Part shown: positions 16,505 through 25,355 of the stretch, in pieces
Layout of the letters: the number at the start of each line of letters is the position of its first letter
How positions within the stretch are numbered: the first letter of the stretch is position 1
From: CAXSDR01 sp964236445
GTDB lineage: Bacteria > Actinomycetota > Actinomycetes > Motilibacterales > Motilibacteraceae
DNA: 52,973 bases
Direction: 5' to 3'
Assembly: GCA_964236445.1 (NCBI GenBank)
Contig: CAXSDR010000008.1
Location: 1 to 52,973, forward strand
Notes under the pieces: generated by a model
Databases searched by the model: none
Told to the model about the DNA's origin: nothing
What the model saw: only the letters and a program-made list of their open reading frames with translations
Made by a program: the position numbers and the translations under genes

Positions 16505-16548
16505 CGACGCCACCAACGCCACCAACGCCACCGACGCCATCGACGCAG
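16505..16548 (+). repeat. Imperfect 9-bp tandem repeat upstream of gmd
   Basis: About four to five copies of a GCCACCAAC / GCCACCGAC / GCCATCGAC unit lie 15-60 bp before the gmd ATG. If translated in the gmd frame they would read as Asp-Ala-Thr-Asn-type repeats, but no start or coding signal supports that. They sit in the 5' leader and could vary in copy number. Confidence 0.55.
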
Positions 16549-16562
16549 GGACGGAAAAACGC

Positions 16563-17576
16563 ATGACCAAGTCAGCTCTCATCACAGGAGTCACCGGCCA
16601 GGACGGCTCCTACCTGGCCGAGCTCTTGCTGGACAAGGGCTACGAGGTCCACGGGATCATCCGTCGGGCGTCGACCTTCAATACCGGTCGCATCGACCAC
16701 ATCTATCAGGACCCGCACGACGAGAACCAGCGCATGGTCCTGCATCACGGCGACCTGTCGGACGCGACGATGCTGGTCAACCTCATGCGCGACATCGCGC
16801 CCGACGAGGTCTATCACCTGGGTGCGCAGTCGCACGTGAAGGTCAGCTTCGAGATGCCGGAATACACCGGCGACGTGACCGGCCTCGGCACGATCCGCCT
16901 GCTGGAGGCGATCCGGGCCTCACGGTCCGATACCCGCTTCTACCAGGCGTCGAGCTCGGAGATGTTCGGCTCGACGCCCCCGCCGCAGAACGAGGACACC
17001 CCGTTCCACCCGCGCAGCCCCTACGGTGCCGCCAAGGTCTACGCCTACTGGGCGACGGTGAACTACCGCGAGGCTTACGGCTTGCACGCCACCAACGGCA
17101 TCCTGTTCAACCACGAGTCGCCGCGCCGAGGGGAGACATTCGTCACCCGCAAGATCACCCGCGCCGTCGCCCGGATCGCCGCCGGCCTGCAGGACGCGCT
17201 CTACCTCGGCAATCTCGACGCGGTGCGCGACTGGGGCTACGCCAAGGAGTACGTCGAGGCCCAGTGGCTGATGCTCCAGCAGGACCACGGAGACGACTAT
17301 GTGGTCGCCACCGGTCACGCTGCCACCGTGCGCGACTTCTGCGAGGTCTCCTTCGCCCGCGCCGACCTCGACTACGAGAAGTACGTCAAGACCGACGCCC
17401 GCTACGAGCGCCCCTCCGAGGTCGACGCCCTGATCGGGGACGCGACCAAGTGCCGCGAGAAGCTGGGCTGGGAGGCCAAGACCGACTGGCGCGCCCTTGC
17501 CGAGCTGATGGTCGACGCGGACCGGCGCGATCTTGAAGACCAGCTCGCCGGCAAGCATGTTCGCGTAGAGCGCTGA
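16563..17576 (+). CDS. gmd: GDP-mannose 4,6-dehydratase
   Basis: A 337-residue SDR enzyme that makes GDP-4-keto-6-deoxymannose, the precursor of GDP-L-fucose and related deoxysugars. Motifs are GVTGQDGSYLAELLL, HGIIRRASTFNTGRIDHIY, QASSSEMFG with the catalytic Ser-Glu, SPYGAAKVYAYW with the Tyr-x3-Lys pair, NHESPRRGETFVTRKI and DWGYAKEYVEAQWLMLQQ. ATG at 16563 gives the standard MTKSALITG start; the frame is open further upstream only through the repeat leader. The next gene (flippase) begins 3 bp after the stop. The matching fucose synthase genes are 14 and 25 kb away. Confidence 0.95.
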   Translation: MTKSALITGVTGQDGSYLAELLLDKGYEVHGIIRRASTFNTGRIDHIYQDPHDENQRMVLHHGDLSDATMLVNLMRDIAPDEVYHLGAQSHVKVSFEMPEYTGDVTGLGTIRLLEAIRASRSDTRFYQASSSEMFGSTPPPQNEDTPFHPRSPYGAAKVYAYWATVNYREAYGLHATNGILFNHESPRRGETFVTRKITRAVARIAAGLQDALYLGNLDAVRDWGYAKEYVEAQWLMLQQDHGDDYVVATGHAATVRDFCEVSFARADLDYEKYVKTDARYERPSEVDALIGDATKCREKLGWEAKTDWRALAELMVDADRRDLEDQLAGKHVRVER

Positions 17577-17578
17577 CG

Positions 17579-18976
17579 ATGGCGGTTCCCGACCTCGCTG
17601 CCGGGCGCGACACGAGGGGGCGTCTGCCTCGCGCGGTGCGTGGTGGGCATGACTTGGGAACCGAACACGGGCGCGGGCGCGAGCGTTGGCGTCGTGTGCT
17701 CTTCGCCGCCGTCGGCGCGGGGGTGTTTCGCCTGGTCTCGATGGCCGGGACGCTCATCACGCTGCCGTTGGTCCTGCACTACCTGGGCAAGAGTGCGTTC
17801 GGTCTGTTCTCCGTCACGACGACGTTGGCGAGCCTCCTCGCCTTCTCAGACCTAGGGCTGGGCAACGGTCTGATCACCTCGCTCGCTGAAGCGCGCGGCC
17901 GCCAAGACCTGGCCCGCCAGCGTGGGTTGGTCTCGTCCGCTGTCTTCCTGCTCGTGCTGATCGCGCTCGTGTTGGGGGCCCTAGTGGCTGCTGCGGTCCC
18001 GCTGTTGGACTGGGCGGCACTGCTCGGTGCACCGGCGGAGCTCAAGGGCGAGGCGCGCAATGCCATTGCTGTTTTCTTCGCCTGCTTCTTGGTCGGAATT
18101 CCGGCGAGCGTCGGCCAGAAAATCCATTTCGCGTTCCAAGAGGGTTTCGTCGCCAACCTGTGGTCCCTGGGAGGTGCGGTGGTCACTATCGCGGCCACGG
18201 TCGCCTGCATCGCCCGCGAGGCGTCGCTGCCCTGGCTGGTATTCGCCACGATCGCGCCGACGAGTCTCGGCTATCTCGCCAATACCGCCTACTTGTTCGC
18301 GCGTAGCCACCCCGAGCTGCGACCCAGCCTGCGGGCGGTGGGGCGTAGCGAAGTGGGCGCACTAGGCAGCAGCGGCGCACTGTTCTTCGTCCTGGCGACG
18401 TCCGGCGCGGTCGCCAACCAGACCGACACCCTGGTTCTCTCCAGTATCCTCGGCCCCGCTGCTGTGACGACCTACGTCGTGCCGCTGCGGCTGTTCACGC
18501 TGCCGCTCACTGCGGCCGGTTTCCTCCTGATCCCCCTGTGGCCGGCCTACACGGACGCGCGCGCGCGAGGCGACGGCGCGTGGCTCTCACGCACGCTGCG
18601 GCGGTCCATGACGCTCACAGGTGCACTGACCGTCTCATCCGCGATCTTCCTGCTGGTCTTCGGACAGCACCTGATAAGGCTCTGGGTGGGGGACCAGGTT
18701 CATGTGCCACAAAGCCTGCTGGTCGTGTTCGCCATCATGACTGCGGTCAACTGCCTGCAAGGACCGGTGGCCATGTTCCTCAACGGGATGGGCATCGTGC
18801 GATTCCAGGTGGTGACCTCCATCCTGGCGGCTGTGGTCAACCTAGGCCTGTCCATCGTTCTGACCCATCGCCTCGGCGTCTCGGGTCCGATGATCGCCAC
18901 GCTTGCGGCTACCGCCGTGTGCAGCACCGTGCCGTCGCTGGTCTTCACGCGTCGACTGTTGAGACGGATGGGCTAG
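17579..18976 (+). CDS. Wzx-type polysaccharide flippase
   Basis: A 465-residue MOP/PST-superfamily membrane protein with about 12-14 hydrophobic segments, expected to flip undecaprenyl-linked repeat units across the membrane. After a 40-residue basic N-terminus come AGTLITLPLVLHYLGKSAFGLFS and FSDLGLGNGLITSLAEARG, a sequence pattern typical of Wzx/RfbX proteins. It lies 3 bp after gmd, so it is in the same operon, and it ends convergently with a 4-bp overlap with a glycosyltransferase. The presence of a separate Wzm/Wzt exporter at 33-35 kb means this flippase may serve a different polymer. Confidence 0.85.
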   Translation: MAVPDLAAGRDTRGRLPRAVRGGHDLGTEHGRGRERWRRVLFAAVGAGVFRLVSMAGTLITLPLVLHYLGKSAFGLFSVTTTLASLLAFSDLGLGNGLITSLAEARGRQDLARQRGLVSSAVFLLVLIALVLGALVAAAVPLLDWAALLGAPAELKGEARNAIAVFFACFLVGIPASVGQKIHFAFQEGFVANLWSLGGAVVTIAATVACIAREASLPWLVFATIAPTSLGYLANTAYLFARSHPELRPSLRAVGRSEVGALGSSGALFFVLATSGAVANQTDTLVLSSILGPAAVTTYVVPLRLFTLPLTAAGFLLIPLWPAYTDARARGDGAWLSRTLRRSMTLTGALTVSSAIFLLVFGQHLIRLWVGDQVHVPQSLLVVFAIMTAVNCLQGPVAMFLNGMGIVRFQVVTSILAAVVNLGLSIVLTHRLGVSGPMIATLAATAVCSTVPSLVFTRRLLRRMG

Positions 18977-20031
18977 GGCGACCGAAGCCCGGCAGGTCGT
19001 TTCGGGTGGGACCGCGGCGTGTCTGCGAAGAGGAAACTCCGCGCACCTGCCTCGGCGTAGTACACCGACAGCGCAGCGAATCGCTCCTTCTCCTCCGCCG
19101 TGCGCTCCCGCCTGACGGACCCGAGTTCCAGCGGCGCGCTGAAGCGGATGGGCACGTAGGCGCCGCGGAGCCCGTGCCGGTCCCTTGCGCGAGCCATGAG
19201 ATCGTGGTCATCGTTGCCGAGGAAGAAGTGTTCCGAGGAGAAGCCGCCGAGCTCCCAGAACTGCTGTCGCCGCATGGCCAGCGGACCCCTCATCACGGTG
19301 TCGCTCACGTAGACCCGACCGCTGCCCACCTCGGGCGCCAGGGGCAGGTCGATCAGTGCACCGCACCGTCCGATCGCGCGGGTGGCGAACAGCTCGAAGC
19401 GGTTGGGGCGGTAGGAGCCGCGACGAAAGGCGCGTCGATCGATCGCGCGACGCAGGGTCCTTCGCAGCAGGCCCGTCAGACGTGGGAGCACGCCCCGGCT
19501 GGGTGGAAGGACCTCGTGGAAGGCATGCGCCCCCCGGCCACTGAGGGCAAAGAGCTCAGGGTGCCGGTCGAGGCCTGCGACCAGCGCACTGTCGAACCCA
19601 GGGTGCTCCAGCCGCATGTCGGCCTGGACCTCGACGAGGTAGGGGGCCGACGCTAGGGACGCAGCCAGGTTGTCGCTGTTCGTTTCGAAGATACTCTCGG
19701 ACACTTCGGCGACCGTGACCCCGACGGTGTGCCCTCTCTGCAAGGGCAGGGCCGCCGCCCAGTCGGCCACCTTCTGGGCTGTCGCGTCGGTGCACCCGTC
19801 GGGCACGACGACGATCTCGTGGGGTAGGCAGGCACAGGAACGCATGGCCTCGAGGTGCTCCACGATGACAGCTTCTTGGTTGTGCACGGGAACGAGCAGG
19901 GACACCACAGCCGCCGCGACGGGCTCATCGTCGAGGGACCGCCGGATCACGCGAACGGGGATGCGCTTGGAGAACATCCCTGTCTGCGCGAGCAGATCGC
20001 CCAGCGTGAGGGTCTGCACCTGGCGAGGCAT
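18973..20031 (-). CDS. Glycosyltransferase family 2
   Basis: A 352-residue GT-A fold sugar transferase. SLLVPVHNQEAVIVEHL starts the nucleotide-binding domain near residue 45, VVVPDGCTDATAQ replaces the usual DGSTD motif, QADMRLEHPG is the DXD-equivalent region, and GNDDHDLMARARD is the ED acceptor-side motif. The frame is open far upstream, but ATG at 20031 is preferred because codons before it look non-coding and GGAAGA precedes it. The acceptor and sugar are unknown. It faces the flippase gene with a 4-bp convergent overlap. Confidence 0.82.
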   Translation of the reverse strand: MPRQVQTLTLGDLLAQTGMFSKRIPVRVIRRSLDDEPVAAAVVSLLVPVHNQEAVIVEHLEAMRSCACLPHEIVVVPDGCTDATAQKVADWAAALPLQRGHTVGVTVAEVSESIFETNSDNLAASLASAPYLVEVQADMRLEHPGFDSALVAGLDRHPELFALSGRGAHAFHEVLPPSRGVLPRLTGLLRRTLRRAIDRRAFRRGSYRPNRFELFATRAIGRCGALIDLPLAPEVGSGRVYVSDTVMRGPLAMRRQQFWELGGFSSEHFFLGNDDHDLMARARDRHGLRGAYVPIRFSAPLELGSVRRERTAEEKERFAALSVYYAEAGARSFLFADTPRSHPKRPAGLRSP

Positions 20032-20145
20032 GCGTCTTCCGCTCTTGTCGAAGTTGCTCTCGTGAATCCTACTTTGCAGCCGGAGCCGGAAGTCCGATCT
20101 GCTTGCGGAAGCGCGGAACAGCGGTGCGCGGCTTGGCCGACCTGT

Positions 20146-20151
20146 AGAGTC
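20146..20151 (+). promoter_or_regulatory. Predicted -10 box for the 20217-24509 glycosyltransferase genes
   Basis: TAGAGT, an exact TANNNT match, lies 65 bp before the GTG at 20217, in the gap between divergent glycosyltransferase genes. The same hexamer occurs at 30362-30367 (minus) and 41842-41847 (plus). Confidence 0.35.
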
Positions 20152-20216
20152 CTGAGCCGCTGACGCAAGGACGTCCGTCCCGAGCGGCCCGCTGGTTGCG
20201 CTAGGAGGAGGACCCC

Positions 20217-21353
20217 GTGTCACGGGTGCACTTGATCTATCCTCACGGCAATTCGATCGCGACTCCCGATGCCATCGGACGCAACCTGGGCAGCTATCTG
20301 GCACGTCACCATGACGTTGTCCTGCATGACTGGAACTCCACCGAGCGAATCCGCCCTCGGCGCGGTGACGTCCTCATCGGCCATCCGCACCCGCTGCCCG
20401 GGACGATCCTGCGTCGAAGCTGGGACTCAGCGCTATGGTCGAGACGGCTGCTGTTGTGCCCTTATATTCCCGACCTGTTCCTCGCGGCCTTCACCGAGCC
20501 CTACATGGCGACCTGCGACGCCTATCTGGCGATCACGGGCAAGCCGTGGTTCGACGCGGTTCCCTTCGGTCCGACGGCCCACTGGAAACCCAGGATGTTG
20601 CACCTCGACCTTGCCATCGACCGGCAGGACTTCCCTGCCGTCAAGCAGCACTTCAACCCTCCAGGACAGCGCAGGTTCCTCTACATCGGTCACAACGCCT
20701 GGTATAAGAGCACGCGCTATCTCAGCGAGATTGCTGCCAGCGGCGGTGGAGCTGAGAAGTTCGGTTGGATCGGCGGGGACTCAGGGACAGACAGCCTGTC
20801 CGGCATCGCGCACCTCGACCCGCTGGGCCGTCTCGATACGTCGACAGAGTCGACTCGCAGCATCATTGCAAGCTATGACTTCCTCCTCACCGTGGGAGCG
20901 GGTGACGCCAATCCCACGACCATCCTCGAGGCTATGGCGTGGGGTCTGGTGCCCGTGTGTACGACGACCAGCGGCTATAGCGAAGAGCCGGGCATCGTCA
21001 ACGTTCCCCTGTTCGACGTCGCGGCCGCCTGTGACGTGCTGAAGGGGTTGGACGAGCTACCCGAACACGAACTGCGGGCCATGGCGCAGCTGAATTCCGA
21101 GCGACTTGACAACTACTACTGCTGGGACAGGTTCGGGGCCCAGGTCGAGCAGGCCGTCAGCGGTGACCTTCCGCTCGGCCGCGTGCAACGATTGCCTCGG
21201 GACCGACGCCTGCTATTCGCGGCAGCGCGTCTGGTCTCTCCAGTCTCGCCGCTGCGGCGAGGTGGGCGGCAGCACGCACGGGCGCTGGTCAACTCCAACT
21301 ACCCTTTGCCTGCGCGCGCACTGCGACGGGCCAAGCGTCTGGTTCGCGGCTGA
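20217..21353 (+). CDS. Glycosyltransferase, GT4-like
   Basis: A 378-residue GT-B fold transferase. The N-terminal half is unusual (HLIYPHGNSIATPDAIGRNLG, RGDVLIGHPHPLPG), and the C-terminal half has RRFLYIGHNAWYKSTRYL and the retaining-GT motif GAGDANPTTILEAMAWGLVPV, where the Glu of TTILEA would contact the nucleotide sugar. GTG at 20217 has a strong AGGAGGAG ribosome-binding site 7 nt upstream. It begins a plus-strand run of four genes: GT4, GT2, GT4 and a methyltransferase. The sugar and acceptor are not readable from the sequence. Confidence 0.8.
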   Translation: MSRVHLIYPHGNSIATPDAIGRNLGSYLARHHDVVLHDWNSTERIRPRRGDVLIGHPHPLPGTILRRSWDSALWSRRLLLCPYIPDLFLAAFTEPYMATCDAYLAITGKPWFDAVPFGPTAHWKPRMLHLDLAIDRQDFPAVKQHFNPPGQRRFLYIGHNAWYKSTRYLSEIAASGGGAEKFGWIGGDSGTDSLSGIAHLDPLGRLDTSTESTRSIIASYDFLLTVGAGDANPTTILEAMAWGLVPVCTTTSGYSEEPGIVNVPLFDVAAACDVLKGLDELPEHELRAMAQLNSERLDNYYCWDRFGAQVEQAVSGDLPLGRVQRLPRDRRLLFAAARLVSPVSPLRRGGRQHARALVNSNYPLPARALRRAKRLVRG

Positions 21354-21431
21354 TCCTCCCAGTGCGCGATTGGCTCCGGCCGTGCGACCGCGGGTGCTGT
21401 TGGCCGGTGATGAAACGTCAGAGGAGAAAGC

Positions 21432-22304
21432 ATGGATGAGCGTCGCATGTCGGTCGTCATGCCCAGCTATAACCAGGGCCGGTATCTCGACGCGGCGATC
21501 ACCTCGGTGCTTTCCCAGGGTCACGATGTCGAGCTCATCGTGATGGACGGGGGCAGCACCGATGAGTCGGTCGAGGTTCTCGAGCGCTGGGCGCCACAGC
21601 TTGCTCATTGGCAGAGCGAGCCCGACGGAGGTCAGGCAGACGCGCTCAACAAGGGCTTCGCAAGGGCATCAGGCGGCATCTTCGCCTGGGTGAACAGCGA
21701 CGACTACCTGCTGCCAGGAACCCTGTCCAGAGTGAGAGCCGCTATGGCGAACCAACCGCGCGCGGTCCTGCACTACGGCCATGCCGTGATGATCCGCGAG
21801 GGTGTCGGCGCCTTCACGAAGCCAGCGTTCGCCGTGCCCGACGCACAAGCTCGCGTCAGCCAACAGCACACGTTGGTGCAACCCAGCTCGTTCTGGCACC
21901 GCCAAGTGTGGGAGCAGGCCGGCGAGCTAGACGCCACCCTGCACTACGCCTTCGACTGGGAGTGGTTCATCCGCGCCGCGGCCGTCGCGCACTTCGACTT
22001 CAGCCCGAGCTTCTACTCGGTCTACCGGATCCATGACCAGCACAAGACCGGCACGGGCGGCGAGGCCCGAAGGCGGGAGATCTGCGAGGTCGCGCGACGC
22101 CACGCGGCCAAGCCGTGGCAAGACGACTACCTACGTCTGCTCGACTGGGAGGACAGGTTTGCGTCCGTTGCTGAGCGCCTTGCCTCGGTGAATGTCGGTG
22201 AGGGGCGGGCGGTCCTCGCAGCTGCACTTCTGCATGGCGAAGTGCCGCACGGCCCTCGTCAGCTCAAACGCTGGTCCACGATTCTGCGGATGTACGCGGC
22301 GTGA
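21432..22304 (+). CDS. Glycosyltransferase family 2
   Basis: A 290-residue GT-A transferase: MSVVMPSYNQGRYLDAAI, VMDGGSTDESVEVL, GGQADALNKGFARASG, WVNSDDYLLPGTL with the metal-binding Asp-Asp, and a DWEWFIRAA acceptor-side motif followed by YRIHDQHKTGTGG. AGAGGAGAAAGC precedes the ATG. The stop overlaps the start of the next glycosyltransferase gene (GTGA, 22301-22304), so the two are made together. It probably adds one sugar to the repeat unit on the cytosolic face. Confidence 0.88.
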   Translation: MDERRMSVVMPSYNQGRYLDAAITSVLSQGHDVELIVMDGGSTDESVEVLERWAPQLAHWQSEPDGGQADALNKGFARASGGIFAWVNSDDYLLPGTLSRVRAAMANQPRAVLHYGHAVMIREGVGAFTKPAFAVPDAQARVSQQHTLVQPSSFWHRQVWEQAGELDATLHYAFDWEWFIRAAAVAHFDFSPSFYSVYRIHDQHKTGTGGEARRREICEVARRHAAKPWQDDYLRLLDWEDRFASVAERLASVNVGEGRAVLAAALLHGEVPHGPRQLKRWSTILRMYAA

Positions 22305-23509
22305 AGGTGCTGCAAGTGCACAACCGCTATCGCTCCGGAGAGCCGTCCGGTGAGAACACAGTGGTCGACGACGAAGCGCGACTGCTGCAGGAGGCGGGCG
22401 TCACGGTCCTGCGGCACCTTCGGTCCAGTGATGAGATCGACCACATGTCATTGTTTGACAAGGCGGCATTGCCCCTGAGGCCGTTCTACTCCCGAGAGGA
22501 CGCCACCGCTGTCGCAGCCATCATCGACCGGCACGTCCCGGATCTGCTCCACCTACACAATCCCAACCCGCTGATATCGATGGCGGTCGTCGACGTCGCT
22601 GCTAAGCGGGGACTACCCGTGGTGATGACAGTTCACAATCACCGCCGCATCTGCATCAAGGGCACTTTCTACCGTGAGGGGCGTCCATGTCACGACTGCC
22701 TGGCTGCGGCGTCGCCCTGGCCGGGTGTCGTGCACGCCTGTTACAGGGACTCACGTGCTCAATCGCTGGTGGCTGCTGGGGCGCTCGTCGCACACCGCCG
22801 CAGCTATTCCCGGATCGATCGCTTCATCGCCATCAGCCAAGCCATGCGCACGTCGATGCTTGCGAGCGGCGTCGACCCGAACCGCGTCGTCGTCAAACCC
22901 AACACGGTGCGCGATCCGGGCGACGCTACGGCGACGGAGGCGGACCCAGGAGGAGCGGAACGCCGATTCCTCTTCGTGGGCCGACTTTCTGAGGAGAAGG
23001 GCGTACGCCTGCTGCTCGATGCGTGGGATCACCATCAAGATGGGACTCTGGGTGTGCTCACGCTGGTGGGCTCCGGGCCGTTGGAGGACTACGCACGCGC
23101 CCGTGTGCGAGCCCGCACGGACGTGCTCGTGGCTGGACGCCTGGACAGCGAACGCGTCGGCATAGCGATGCGCGAGAGCACGGTCGTCCTGGTGCCCTCG
23201 ACATGGCAGGAACCGTTCGGCCTGGTTGTGCTGGAGGCTTACGCCCGGGCACGTCCGGTGCTCAGCACGGGTGAGGGTGGCCTTGCTGACTTGCTCCACG
23301 CCGACTGCTCATGGCGCGCCGCACCCACGGTCGACGCGTGGGCGGCCGCGCTGGCGCGGGTGGACCCGACAGAAGCGCGCGCGCGCGGACGACGCGCGCG
23401 CGCGCGCTTCGAGGCGGTCTACAGCCCAGCAGTCGTCACGTCGCAATTGATCTCGATCTATGAGGGTGTGCTGGCGCAGCGCAGCACGGGAGGATCCGCG
23501 GCCCAGTGA
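22301..23509 (+). CDS. Glycosyltransferase family 4
   Basis: A 402-residue GT-B enzyme. The N-terminal domain opens VLQVHNRYRSGEPSGENTVV, with VVMTVHNHRRICIKGTFYREG, CHDC and a SQAMR helix. The C-terminal domain has FLFVGRLSEEKGVRLLLDAW and the retaining motif WQEPFGLVVLEAYARARPVLS with the paired glutamates. GTG at 22301 overlaps the upstream stop. A perfect 16-bp inverted repeat of CG dinucleotides lies inside the 3' part (23372-23410) and encodes an Arg/Ala-rich stretch in the last helix region. The acceptor is unknown. Confidence 0.88.
   Translation: MKVLQVHNRYRSGEPSGENTVVDDEARLLQEAGVTVLRHLRSSDEIDHMSLFDKAALPLRPFYSREDATAVAAIIDRHVPDLLHLHNPNPLISMAVVDVAAKRGLPVVMTVHNHRRICIKGTFYREGRPCHDCLAAASPWPGVVHACYRDSRAQSLVAAGALVAHRRSYSRIDRFIAISQAMRTSMLASGVDPNRVVVKPNTVRDPGDATATEADPGGAERRFLFVGRLSEEKGVRLLLDAWDHHQDGTLGVLTLVGSGPLEDYARARVRARTDVLVAGRLDSERVGIAMRESTVVLVPSTWQEPFGLVVLEAYARARPVLSTGEGGLADLLHADCSWRAAPTVDAWAAALARVDPTEARARGRRARARFEAVYSPAVVTSQLISIYEGVLAQRSTGGSAAQ
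23372..23410. repeat. (CG)n perfect inverted repeat inside a glycosyltransferase gene
   Basis: A 16-bp arm, GAAG followed by CG dinucleotides (23372-23387), is repeated in inverse at 23395-23410 around a 7-nt GACGACG loop. Alternating CG of this length can form a stable hairpin or Z-DNA. It encodes EARARGRRARARFEA, so it is also simply an Arg/Ala-rich coding stretch. Confidence 0.8.
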
Positions 23510-23672
23510 GCAAGCAGCGCAGCGCAACCCTGCCCAAGGCGTCACCTGCTGTCGGTTAGCGTGGCCCCTGGTGGCGGGCTGCCACCCACGTCCTCCGGGC
23601 GCCACCCCACGCCCATTTGCCGCGGTCCATCCGGGCCGAGCCTGCCTGTCCACCCTTGTCAGAAGGTGCCTC

Positions 23673-24509
23673 TTGACGAAGATCAGCGCACCGCGGCGGC
23701 CGCTCTGGCGACGCGTCGGCGGACGGTTGAAAACGATCCTGCACCCGCCCGGCCCCCCCACGATGGATGGCTATATCGCTCAGCGCCTGCCGCACGAGCG
23801 CGTGCTGCGAGAGCTCTTCAACGTGACTGACGTCGAGATCGTTTTCGACATCGGTTCTTGCGAGGGCGAGGACTCGATCCGCTATGGGCGACTCTTTCCC
23901 AACGCCCGGATCTACGCATGTGAGCCCATGTCGACCAACCGTGAGCTCATTGCCAAGAACGTCGCGAAGTACGCGGACCAGCAGCTCGCCGCGCGCATCA
24001 CCGTGATTCCCAAGGCGCTCAGCGAAGAGCTGGGAACGGCATCGTTCTACGTCTCGAGCGGGCGACCGGAGGGGACAGAGAACGAGGAGTGGGATTATGG
24101 CAACAAGTCGAGCTCGCTGCTGCCGCCTGACCGCATGGAAGAGGCTTACGCCTGGCTAAAGTTCGAGAAGGAGATCGTCGTTGAAACGACGACGCTCGCT
24201 GAGGTGATGCGCGAGCGCGACATCGTGACCATAGACGTCGCACACATGGACATCCAGGGCGCCGAGCTGATGGCGCTGCGGGGCGCCGGCCGGCGCATCG
24301 CTGACGTGAAGACCATTTGGCTCGAGGTTGAGACTATAACTCTCTACAAGGGTCAGGCTCTGAAGCCTGAAATCGAGCAATTCATGGACGACCACGGCTT
24401 CACCAAGCTCATGGACACAGTGGGCGAGTTCGACGGGGACCAGCTCTATGTCAACACACGCTTCTTCTCGGAGAATCAGCTTCGAGCCGCCGCTGCGGTG
24501 AGGCGCTGA
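23673..24509 (+). CDS. FkbM-family methyltransferase
   Basis: A 278-residue SAM-dependent methyltransferase, likely an O-methyltransferase for a sugar of the polymer. Seen are IVFDIGSCEGEDSIRYGRLFP (motif I), IYACEPMSTNRELIAKN, a KSSSLLPP loop typical of FkbM members, VVETTTLAEVM, and HMDIQGAELMALRGAG (the conserved DIQGAE). TTG at 23673 with AGAAGG 6 nt upstream is preferred; ATG at 23762 is possible and would remove a basic N-terminus. It is the last gene of the plus-strand run from 20217 and converges with a GT2 gene. Confidence 0.83.
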   Translation: MTKISAPRRPLWRRVGGRLKTILHPPGPPTMDGYIAQRLPHERVLRELFNVTDVEIVFDIGSCEGEDSIRYGRLFPNARIYACEPMSTNRELIAKNVAKYADQQLAARITVIPKALSEELGTASFYVSSGRPEGTENEEWDYGNKSSSLLPPDRMEEAYAWLKFEKEIVVETTTLAEVMRERDIVTIDVAHMDIQGAELMALRGAGRRIADVKTIWLEVETITLYKGQALKPEIEQFMDDHGFTKLMDTVGEFDGDQLYVNTRFFSENQLRAAAAVRR

Positions 24510-24532
24510 GGTCACCTCGAGGCGGTCTCAGC
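24505..24532. terminator. Hairpin between convergent genes
   Basis: GCTGAG (24505-24510) and CTCAGC (24527-24532) pair across a loop that itself holds an ACC/GGT match. It sits exactly between the stops of the FkbM gene (24509) and the GT2 gene (24528). No U-run follows, so the call is tentative. Confidence 0.3.
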
Positions 24533-25355
24533 CGATCCCACCTCGGCGAGCCCACCAGTCCACGGCCCGACGGCCGCCGACGCGCCGGGCCAAGCGTTTG
24601 CTCGACCTGCGGCCCAGCACATAGAGGAAGAGGAGTGCGCACCATCCCGCATCGAGGATCTTGCGCGGGCCGGTCCAGCCGAGCACGTCGACGCGCGCCT
24701 CATGCATCTGCCACAAGGCCCGGCCGGGCCGGCGATCGCTCAGCCCTCCGTGGAGGAACCGCACGTCGAGCGAGTGCGTCACTTCGGGCACCGAAGCACG
24801 TCCGAGCGCGAGCAACAGGTGGAAGTCGGCTGCGATGCTGTATCTACGGTCGAAGCCGCCGAGTCTGCGCACCTCGGCCGTCTCGGCGAAAACGGTCTGA
24901 TGAACGATCGTGTTGCGACCGAAGGCGTGGTGCAACCACGAATAGCCACCTGTGACGACCGGCCGGACCCGCCGCCCGTCCCCGTCCACCACTTCCGCGT
25001 CGCAGTAGGCCCATGTCCAGCCCAGCCGTTGATGTGACTCCACCATCGACCCGAGAACTCCCGGGTGGCTGTAGCAGTCGCCCGCGTTGAGGAAGGTCAC
25101 CAGAATTCCCCGAGCAAGATCGAGGCCCTTGTTCATCGCGTCGTAGATGCCTTCGTCGGGCTCGCTGATGACCAAGGTGTCGGTTGTTGCCGGGAACGCG
25201 CCCAGCTGATTCAGACTGCCGTCTGTCGAACCGCCGTCCACGACCACGTGCTGGAAAGAGCCGAGGCGCTGTGTGCGCAGACTGCTCAGAGTCTGCGCGA
25301 GCCCGGCCTCGTCATTGAAGGTGACCGTGACCACGGTGACTGCAGGATCGGTCAC
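24528..25355 (-). CDS. Glycosyltransferase family 2 (WcaA/WcaE-like)
   Basis: A 275-residue GT-A transferase. TVVTVTFNDEAGLAQTLSSL, HVVVDGGSTDGSL, SEPDEGIYDAMNKGLDLARG and VTFLNAGDCYSHPG are the pattern of colanic-acid-type WcaE/WcaA transferases; HQTVFAET and ADFHLLLALG follow. A hydrophobic segment (AGWCALLFLYVLG) and a basic tail near the C-terminus suggest membrane contact. GTG at 25355 overlaps the stop of the upstream ligase-like gene (GTGA), so it is the last of a three-gene minus-strand operon with two O-antigen ligase/polymerase-type proteins. Confidence 0.88.
   Translation of the reverse strand: MTDPAVTVVTVTFNDEAGLAQTLSSLRTQRLGSFQHVVVDGGSTDGSLNQLGAFPATTDTLVISEPDEGIYDAMNKGLDLARGILVTFLNAGDCYSHPGVLGSMVESHQRLGWTWAYCDAEVVDGDGRRVRPVVTGGYSWLHHAFGRNTIVHQTVFAETAEVRRLGGFDRRYSIAADFHLLLALGRASVPEVTHSLDVRFLHGGLSDRRPGRALWQMHEARVDVLGWTGPRKILDAGWCALLFLYVLGRRSSKRLARRVGGRRAVDWWARRGGIG

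Noticed and set aside
16275..16562. N-terminal extension of gmd through the repeat region
   Set aside because: The family start is MTKSALITG at 16563, and the added residues are low-complexity with no homologous extension known to me.
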